Shown here piece after piece: positions 61,101-64,000 of a stretch of DNA of 64,000 nt. The stretch's first letter is position 1, and each line of letters begins with the position of its first letter. This DNA comes from Norana najaformis. Its lineage: Eukaryota > Annelida > Clitellata > Crassiclitellata > Hormogastridae. The notes under the pieces were generated by a model that saw only the letters and a program-made list of their open reading frames with translations, searched no databases and was not told where the DNA came from. The stretch lies in assembly GCA_964023275.1 (NCBI GenBank), contig OZ029914.1, positions 9,741,561-9,805,560 of the forward strand. The letters are read 5' to 3'. Both the position numbers and the translations under genes were made by a program.

Positions 61101-61509
61101 AAAGTTTGTAAACATTGATTCTGTAGGTTTTAGTAAAGCGTTGATATTCTTTTTAATCCTCCTGAGTGTGAAGAGTTGCCATTAAAAAGTGCAGCTACCT
61201 TGTGCCACAAGTTTTAGTCAAACTAATATTGCGACTATGCTGTGGAAATGTTGTTGACTGGAAGAAAACAGAAAATACGCGATAAAACAAGTAATTGACT
61301 TAGATAAAATATAGTAGAATAATTTTCTTTTAAAGGATCATTTATTGAAATAGTTTAACGTAAATTTTATAAAGGATAAGGAACTCTGTTATCAGAATTC
61401 ATTGTAACTAATCTAGTAGATAGCATTCGTTAGTCTTACGCAGTTGGTCATCCCTGTTTTCTCTCAGTAATAGCCTCAGCCCCCACAACGGCAGAAGCGG
61501 AAGCATCAT
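37188..61509 (-). CDS. Triple CARD - coiled-coil - NHL beta-propeller protein (gene model)
   Basis: Minus-strand exon series: possible first exon 61440-61509, then 60093-60365, 53574-53840, 52115-52402, 50706-50899, 49828-49981, 48753-49103, 47782-47892, 47484-47591, 46019-46159, 42503-42613, 39011-39124, 37188-38065. All phases agree, giving about 1019 codons with no stop. Three tandem CARD domains come first, then a linker, a long coiled-coil region and an NHL-type propeller. By family knowledge CARDs recruit other CARD proteins in apoptosis and innate immunity, so a sensor or scaffold role is inferred. The weak points are the first exon and the junction after the 48.7-49.1 kb exon, which has only a poor GTCATG donor and otherwise runs to a stop at 48736. 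If that junction is not used, there are two neighbouring genes. The central introns carry a gypsy remnant, LINEs, a mariner and a CACTGG-TIR transposon. Confidence 0.62.
39011..39124 (-). CDS. Locus 2 coiled-coil exon before propeller
   Basis: A 114-base phase 1-1 exon encoding DCKTKILDIKQERGKERNAW then IGEKELLISQIQEMHRSI. It is related in pattern to the WAEEK cassettes (W.GEKE..I.Q.Q). Acceptor TTACAG and donor GTAGCT. It joins in phase to the propeller exon. Confidence 0.65.
39244..39510 (+). mobile_element. tRNA-derived SINE (family A), near complete
   Basis: The head has an A-box-like TAGCTACTCTGGTTAAAGCG and a B box GGTTCGCACACC. The body has TCTCAAATGG, CAAACGGGCAGCGGTGG, GGGTC and GGTCGCTCG, ending in TTACATTTACATTT. 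Further copies occur at 42925-43155, 31115-31265, 23650-23770 and 62812-62868. Confidence 0.65.
40094..40134. repeat. CT microsatellite
   Basis: CT tract followed by AACCCCTAACTTGACGC, which matches the sequence after the CT tract at 23.5 kb. Confidence 0.85.
40870..41480 (-). mobile_element. Non-LTR retrotransposon fragment between endonuclease and RT
   Basis: The minus strand encodes VTIIYRKLKTLNLDSF, then after a stop INSSLLLASDETPN, CPRQKINPWLFSEAADAKRL and RKHVERRWNATDD. The YRKLK..(N/D)LD.F and PW(L/F)......K(R)..R..ERRW patterns are the linker region of CR1/L2-like ORF2 proteins. Degenerate. Confidence 0.6.
42503..42613 (-). CDS. Locus 2 coiled-coil exon, WAEEK type, copy 2
   Basis: A 111-base phase 1-1 exon encoding DTTVSELKEKLEQEKKLWAE then EKEHLINQTQALQNEFS. 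It is a duplicate of the 47782-47892 exon. Acceptor TTCTAG and donor GTAGAT. The flanking introns also share short stretches with those of the other cassette. Confidence 0.72.
42925..43155 (-). mobile_element. tRNA-derived SINE family A, inverted copy
   Basis: Reverse complement matches 39244-39510 from the head (TTTAAAGCGCACGCCAGTG, GGTTCGCACACGG) to the GTACATTTAC end. Lies in a locus 2 intron. Confidence 0.6.
43567..43578. repeat. Left TIR of CACTGG element copy 3
   Basis: CACTGGATCACA, exact inverted match to 45958-45969; only the CACTGG core and some internal islands are shared with the copy 2 TIR. Confidence 0.78.
43916..45578 (-). pseudogene. Probable transposase of CACTGG element, copy 3 (one frameshift)
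   Basis: Reads from MNRRGCVNHPDNFCYVCG (ATG at 45576-45578) through zinc-binding pairs and an acidic linker to a break near 44850. There, 10 bases present in copy 1 (GCGAATACGT) are missing, causing a frameshift. The remaining 294 codons run on in another frame through CFLCLWNSRDD, LPPLHIKLGLMRNF and FLHSHLDFFPPNLGDVSDEH to a stop at 43916. Apart from this and a lost codon it closely matches copy 1, suggesting recent common origin. Confidence 0.75.
45958..45969. repeat. Right TIR of CACTGG element copy 3
   Basis: TGTGATCCAGTG, followed by TTA. Confidence 0.78.
46019..46159 (-). CDS. Locus 2 coiled-coil exon
   Basis: A 141-base phase 1-1 exon encoding REKVQVIQQNLEQERKEKEE then FTNQLEDERRAKNQLLNQFQ. 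Strong heptad-like charge pattern. Acceptor GGTACAG and donor GTATAA. The CACTGG-TIR transposon copy 3 begins about 45 bases downstream in the next intron. Confidence 0.7.
47484..47591 (-). CDS. Locus 2 coiled-coil exon, CxNLEQ type
   Basis: A 108-base phase 1-1 exon reading SSKKCFNLEQELKLQRTEND then RLKEQTQEYNRIFDA. It is the counterpart of locus 1 exon 5. Acceptor TTTTCAG and donor GTTGTA. Confidence 0.7.
47782..47892 (-). CDS. Locus 2 coiled-coil exon, WAEEK type, copy 1
   Basis: A 111-base phase 1-1 exon encoding DGTVSELEKILEQERKVWAE then EKERVRNKIQELQNELS. It is nearly the same length and sequence as the exon at 42503-42613, so it is a tandemly duplicated coil cassette. Acceptor TTTCAG and donor GTAGAA. 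Confidence 0.72.
48202..48224. repeat. GTA microsatellite
   Basis: Seven GTA triplets in a locus 2 intron. Confidence 0.85.
48736..49103 (-). CDS. Locus 2 long coiled-coil exon
   Basis: Opens at a TTGAAG acceptor in phase 1 with FIQQRKGLNRKLIEFEDLRE and runs through a long coil (EGQLKATIIMLSEELGWHRN; LDESRRRVDALARQLGQW). The open frame continues to a TAG at 48736-48738. Two readings are possible: a true C-terminus of a CARD-coil protein, or splicing at the poor donor GTCATG (48752) into the 47782-47892 exon, which keeps phase 1. I cannot choose between them from sequence alone. No polyadenylation hexamer is obvious shortly downstream. Confidence 0.65.
49690..49805 (-). mobile_element. tRNA-like SINE head
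   Basis: The reverse strand reads TAGAGGTTTGCGTGCTCGAC then TGTCAACCGAGAGGTC and GGGGTTCTAATCC, which are A- and B-box-like and tRNA-related. It lies in the intron before the 49.8-kb exon. The acceptor stem does not pair convincingly. Confidence 0.5.
49828..49981 (-). CDS. Locus 2 helical exon after linker
   Basis: A 154-base exon entering in phase 0 and leaving in phase 1. It encodes ERKSFKELQTAFMKLPDELQ, then LSLKVTALRQKTALPADATV and DIFYHKLAQ. Predicted mostly helical and acidic/basic mixed; no named domain recognised. Acceptor ATTTCAG and donor GTATAC. Confidence 0.6.
50706..50899 (-). CDS. Locus 2 linker exon
   Basis: A 194-base exon, entering phase 1 and leaving phase 0. It encodes a low-complexity polar segment (DSKNDSIASSSTVSHSTLQD onward, rich in Ser, Asn and Lys). 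No domain is recognised and it is probably a disordered linker after the CARDs. Acceptor TTTATACAG is good; the donor is GTAATG. Confidence 0.55.
52115..52402 (-). CDS. Locus 2 CARD exon C
   Basis: A phase 1-1 exon of 288 bases (96 residues). It reads HLLDRLYEAGLLTQREMATI, then KPTKHEKSQILLDLVSKFHL, then FLQAVEESSQEHVVSIL. This is a diverged CARD, with the (V/L)LT..E pattern at helix 2-3 and the closing H(V/I)..(I)L helix. The acceptor TTCTTCTTGTAG is strong and the donor is GTAAGT. It joins to the Ser/Asn-rich linker exon. Confidence 0.8.
52430..53110. repeat. Intron segment duplicated with CARD exon B
   Basis: Sequence here matches 59400-60060 in order. Shared landmarks are the AAGAAAA(C/A)AGTGA stretch, the TTATGACGTC(C/A)TGTCAT motif, the GATATATAAGGA-type stretch and the GATCCGAC-rich block. 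The similarity continues into the CARD exons, so exon and flank were copied as one unit. Confidence 0.65.
53574..53840 (-). CDS. Locus 2 CARD exon B
   Basis: A phase 1-1 exon of 267 bases (89 residues) from DSAEKLRSKYNHI to HIVEILKCEG. CARD-like: QLFQSEVLTARERDDIQHLL, then RANEQLLNTLMLKDSRAYEC, then FLTALSNTDQNHI. Acceptor CACCTAG and donor GTAATT. It is a recent duplicate of exon A, and similar sequence continues into the introns on the side towards 52.4 kb and 59.4 kb. Confidence 0.82.
53887..54047. repeat. 37-bp inverted repeat, MITE-like
   Basis: The arms at 53887-53923 and 54011-54047 match as inverted repeats at 35 of 37 positions (GTCAACGTTTG to CTTCGAAAGAC), with 87 bases between. 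It lies between CARD exon B and the gypsy remnant. It could be a small foldback element or part of the gypsy LTR. Confidence 0.65.
54370..54960 (+). pseudogene. Gypsy integrase fragment
   Basis: HEGHQGINRCME followed by CQFCEQNG gives the HHCC zinc-binding N-terminus, with a stop inside. Then LSADVGEVNGKHYMVVYDQF has the catalytic Asp region, and SIYTD the second. After a frame break near 54810, YFAQSNGFAERAV carries the catalytic Glu. Stops and shifts make it non-functional. Confidence 0.72.
55400..56133 (+). pseudogene. Jockey-like LINE C-terminal fragment
   Basis: An open frame covering this segment encodes TAEYCAPVWARSSHTHLLDV, MRIISGTLRPTPLPWLPVL, FRTGQGRCAANQVRW and then CGEIQTMSHIVDVC. 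These blocks are characteristic of the region after the reverse transcriptase in a widespread invertebrate LINE type. The frame begins inside gypsy-derived sequence, so the join near 55390-55440 is a fusion of two elements. Confidence 0.7.
56270..56330. repeat. TA and GT microsatellites
   Basis: ATATATATA followed by GTGTGTGT tracts near the right LTR-like end of the gypsy remnant. Confidence 0.75.
56430..57108 (-). mobile_element. CR1/L2-like LINE 3' part, interrupted by mariner
   Basis: On the minus strand this gives broken reverse-transcriptase C-terminal sequence: IQNALARDVTKTAKYHHITP, then APPLWNELPPEFRH and FHSKLKTFLFKKSYP. The WN.LP..(F/I)R and LKTFLF motifs are typical of CR1/L2 C-termini. 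The 3' end carries a TTACGA-like tail near 56440. The element continues at 58675-58960 on the far side of the mariner insertion. Confidence 0.72.
57111..57222. repeat. Left TIR of mariner-like element
   Basis: About 112 bases matching the reverse complement of 58561-58672, with mismatches only near ATAAC/ATACC and at the inner edge. Confidence 0.88.
57317..58390 (+). pseudogene. Mariner-like transposase with one premature stop
   Basis: The natural start appears to be the ATG at 57317 (MAPLTEDDRTLIRI). A TAA at 57359-57361 interrupts codon 15, and the same frame then continues for over 330 codons to 58390; the first internal ATG is at 57392. A helix-turn-helix region (NNLNRLIRQIDA; SPREIERETGISRSSVRRI) is followed by catalytic Asp residues in WFSDEKIF, QQDGAPAH and SPDLNPVDYSIW. 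I count 37 residues between the second and third Asp, fitting a DD37D (maT-like) type. Only the single nonsense codon is evident as damage. A product starting at 57392 would lack about 25 N-terminal residues. Confidence 0.85.
58561..58672. repeat. Right TIR of mariner-like element
   Basis: Inverted partner of 57111-57222; ends GGCCCACCCTG before TA. Confidence 0.88.
58675..58960 (-). mobile_element. CR1/L2-like LINE fragment, other half of split copy
   Basis: The minus strand encodes VRNLGVIFDQNVTFSDHI and FLHIRDLRRILPMFDFK, a conserved reverse-transcriptase segment of CR1/L2-like LINEs. It directly abuts the mariner TA duplication, and the sequence resumes past the mariner at 57108. Confidence 0.75.
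58935..59385 (-). mobile_element. CR1/L2-like LINE fragment with internal deletion
   Basis: The minus strand encodes WMTANLLCLNPSKTEFILIG then DPSISLGLDS, after which the sequence jumps to the C-terminal FHSKLKTLIFQKSYP-type end. The middle of the reverse transcriptase is missing. The 3' end near 58940-58960 is a TTACGAT-like tail that abuts a second copy. Confidence 0.65.
59400..60060. repeat. Intron segment duplicated with CARD exon A
   Basis: The partner of 52430-53110. The two are diverged by small indels and substitutions, but the landmark order is the same. The roughly 5.5 kb between the duplicates is mostly mobile elements. Confidence 0.65.
60093..60365 (-). CDS. Locus 2 CARD exon A
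   Basis: A phase 1-1 exon of 273 bases (91 residues) from SAKRLRSTYSHV to HIAEILIHEG. The pattern ELFQNEVLTEKERDDI, then a Leu-rich helix LLNTLILKDSQAYEYFLAEL and HI..IL is typical of a CARD six-helix fold. It is closely similar to exon B at 53574-53840, sharing the DDIQH, TPVR and NEQLLNTL segments. Acceptor CATCTAG and donor GTACTT flank it. Confidence 0.8.
61440..61509 (-). CDS. Locus 2 candidate first coding exon
   Basis: An ATG at 61507-61509 opens a 23-codon Leu-rich reading frame (MMLPLLPLWGLRLLL) ending at a good GTAAGA donor in phase 1, which fits the first CARD exon. An acceptor-like TTTTTCAG lies just upstream. The hydrophobic N-terminus could resemble a signal or anchor, which would be odd for a cytosolic CARD protein. 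The only support is phase and donor quality, so it may be chance. Confidence 0.3.
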
Positions 61510-62811
61510 TCACTGTCCTGAAAAATGTAATGTAGATATAATACTAATAATGACAGTCCAAGTAACTAAAGTTGGTTAAATCAGAAGAGAGAATGTATGC
61601 ATCGAAAGAAACAACAGGCATTTAAACTGTTAAAGTTGTACGAACTTCAAGAGTGAAATCATAAAATGAAATGCTGAAAAAGCCCAAATACTGCGTACAT
61701 GCTGCTATACAAACTAAGATTATAGTTTAGATAGGAAGACATTTCGCTTAATGTTTTCTTTACAGATTTAGGCCTACGCTTCAAAAGCAAATTTGCTATC
61801 AAGAAAAAGAATGAAAACAGAAATGTTTTATGACCCCTTGAAATACACTCGTAAAGACAATGTAGACCTAGTGAAAGTGAAAGTGTAGTCGTGACTCCAT
61901 TGTTTAAAACTTCCACAGAAGTGAGGCAATTCTAACTGATGAAACAATAGGCTCGTAAGTCACGGCGCCTCGTATAACTAATAAACAGAATAGAAACACA
62001 ATTATTGTAGGCTTATATCTGATATGTTCGGTTTGGATAAAGTCTTTCGTGTTGCAGTTTTTCCAGACAGTAACTGTTTTGAGGAAAAATAGATGTGCTA
62101 CATTTTTGCCGTTTTTGAGTAACTTTCTAAAACGTTCGAATAGTTGGAATAAGTTGCAACTGTATAATATTGGTAAATATTGAGCAAATATTTGGTAAAA
62201 TTTACATTAAAATTTATTAAATCTTCCAATCTGGCCGACACTTGCTAGAATATTTGTCTTAGCACAGCCCCAATATAATAAAAATTACTCACAACAGATA
62301 AAATATCGAACTTTGATGAAATAAGTTTCCATAGTTTTGAACATCTTGAAAATCCTGCTTAAAACACAGGACATCCCAAATGTCCTCGTAGGAGTTTCTG
62401 TCAGTGAAAATCAGTCAAGGCTTGTGGCTAATATGTCGGAGAACACGGATCGAGAAATGCACATAGCCTAATGTGGAAGCTCAAAATTTCAATCGAGTAA
62501 CTATTAGCTTCTAGGTCGTTCCAATATATATTCTGCCGATTTCATTGCCACCATAGGAGCACACGCTAACTTCGGCCGATTGATCGTCTTTTATTGGTCT
62601 CTTTGCAACCTTATTACGCGCAGAATTAATCGAGGACATAAGTTGTGCAGAAAACGCTTGCCTGGATTCCCCGCGTGGGCTCTGATCTTTAATCTCTCTC
62701 ATAGGACATCGTCATTAATTATCTTCTTAGAACCAACGAAATAATTTGGGAAAAAGAACGTATGAATGAATTTAATGACTATAAATACGACAATAGATTC
62801 ACTGAGAATTA

Positions 62812-62868
62812 ACAGGGTCGAGGTCACACGGCCACTATATAAAAGCCCGTACATTTACATTTATTTCA
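62812..62868 (+). mobile_element. SINE family A, extreme 3' end
   Basis: AGGGTCGAGGTCACACGGCC followed by ACTATATAAAAG and TTTACATTTA matches the end of the 39.2-kb SINE. A very short fragment. Confidence 0.4.
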
Positions 62869-64000
62869 ACAGTGCTCTACGCAGACCTCATTATTACCTC
62901 TCGAGGACTTAATTGCACTAGGTACGGTACGATAGGATCATAATCGCTCAGCCATTAAAACCGTACTATCAGAGAGAGAGAGAGTTGATCTAAGTATAAT
63001 ATATAAGTTGTTGTCGTATATTACACTGAGCAGTCACCTGGCCACCAATGAAGTCATAGTTTTCGGAATGAGGGTTTGGAAGCAGTAAAGAAGTAGGAAC
63101 AACTGGTTTTCCATTTATAATAGGTTTGTCATCCTGGATGGGGAGTCGTATAAGATACGACCTAAGCAGAAACCCACACGTAACAGCAGGGGGTGCAACA
63201 AACAGGTCTACAGCAGACTAGGCTCAAAGCAGGTATCCCTAAATAGTCTATAGATGTAGCAAAATTACATAAAAGCAAAGGACGACCTAACGCGTAAGCT
63301 ATCAACGTAAGTAAGGAGAAGCCAGATTCCCTGAGCACAGAAAGGCAACGTATGTATCGATTTATCTTAGAACAGTTGCAGGAAGCATGACCTGTAGGGC
63401 CAGCGCTGGATACGGACTGATAAGGTTATAAAAGCGTCTATGAGAGGCGGACGTCGCTCTGTTATTCAGTCTTAGCTGGACAGTACAGACAAGATAGACG
63501 ACGGAGTTGGTCAGACAATCGTTTTGGGTAGAAAAGATTAAGAGTTCATCAAGGCATCCACAGTCATATCCAATAAATCTATTCTATAGAACTTATAGAA
63601 GCTAAGACTGACATTAATCTAGTCTTGTCTTTAAAACTATCGATGTCACCAAACCTCACTCAGATCGCAACCATTACTCCACCATATCCTTCTGTACTAT
63701 CCAGACTCTACTGCGTGCGATGATCTGATATCTTATATTTGAGATGCCGAAGATTGAGATGAAAATAGACCATAGAGGAGCGTAAATAGACTGTAAATGT
63801 AAATCTCCGAAATATGTCAGCGCCAAAATAAAAGCCGCGACAGGGATACCTGTTTATAGACCGGTGCTATATCAAATCATGTCCGCAAGAGCCATGTTGT
63901 TTGGTCAGTTTCGGTGTCAGGTGAGATTTCGGTGGGTCAAGCCAAGGAGATCACAGAAGATGGTACGGTATAAATCGTCGGTGATGGAGCTTATGAGATG

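Larger units (their letters stand above)
60375..64000. other. Upstream flank of locus 2
   Basis: Apart from the candidate exon at 61440-61509 and a SINE scrap, I see only AT-rich sequence. A minus-strand ORF at 62511-62702 has no domain. ATAAAAGCGTC followed by a Pol II start-like region near 63430 could belong to an LTR, but no second LTR is in the window. Confidence 0.4.

Noticed and set aside
62511..62702. Upstream exon of locus 2
   Set aside because: An open minus-strand frame of 63 codons but no domain and no well-placed donor in phase 1.

Overview
This is a repeat-rich, AT-rich animal nuclear window. It has spliced genes with GT/AG introns, no bacterial signatures, many simple-sequence tracts, tRNA-derived SINEs, RTE and CR1/L2-like LINEs, a mariner element, a gypsy remnant and a TIR transposon family. 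This suits a marine invertebrate, perhaps a lophotrochozoan or other non-vertebrate; the sequence alone does not fix the taxon.

The two host loci are both on the minus strand, and both end in the same kind of large last exon, an NHL-type beta-propeller of about 290-300 residues. Locus 1 (20707 down to 11232) reads kinase - coiled coil - propeller. I could join seven exons (20257-20707, 19555-19738, 19168-19316, 15941-16021, 15312-15413, 13223-13315, 11232-12127) with every splice phase agreeing, giving a continuous 651-residue reading frame. Locus 2 (about 61.5 kb down to 37188) reads CARD - CARD - CARD - linker - several coiled-coil exons - propeller. Nearly all of its exons are symmetric phase 1-1 modules, so one roughly 1019-residue reading frame is possible if a weak splice donor near 48752 is used. 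Otherwise there are two genes, one ending at the stop at 48736. A CARD-bearing and a kinase-bearing protein sharing coiled-coil and propeller modules look like partners in an innate-immune or death-signalling pathway (inference). This is the most interesting content of the window.

Mobile DNA fills the rest. An RTE-type LINE (3569-7143) has an uninterrupted 1054-residue ORF and an 11-bp target-site duplication. Three copies of a transposon family (8.6-10.7, 16.5-19.1 and 43.6-46.0 kb) encode a Cys/His-rich protein I read as a DDE-type transposase. The 16.5-19.1 kb copy has CACTGG termini, long imperfect inverted repeats and a TTA duplication. Two copies lie in introns of the host loci, and all three have broken frames. 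A mariner-like element (57111-58672) with 112-bp TIRs and a single premature stop sits inside a CR1-like LINE. A deleted gypsy element carries a jockey-like LINE fragment (about 54.0-56.4 kb). LINE and SINE fragments are scattered elsewhere.

The left end (about 1-880) is a minisatellite based on a TCGGACGAAT-type unit. Long stretches at 20.7-22.4, 23.8-26.4, 26.6-31.1, 32-34.5, 34.9-37.1 and 61.5-64 kb show only simple repeats or unrecognised AT-rich sequence.
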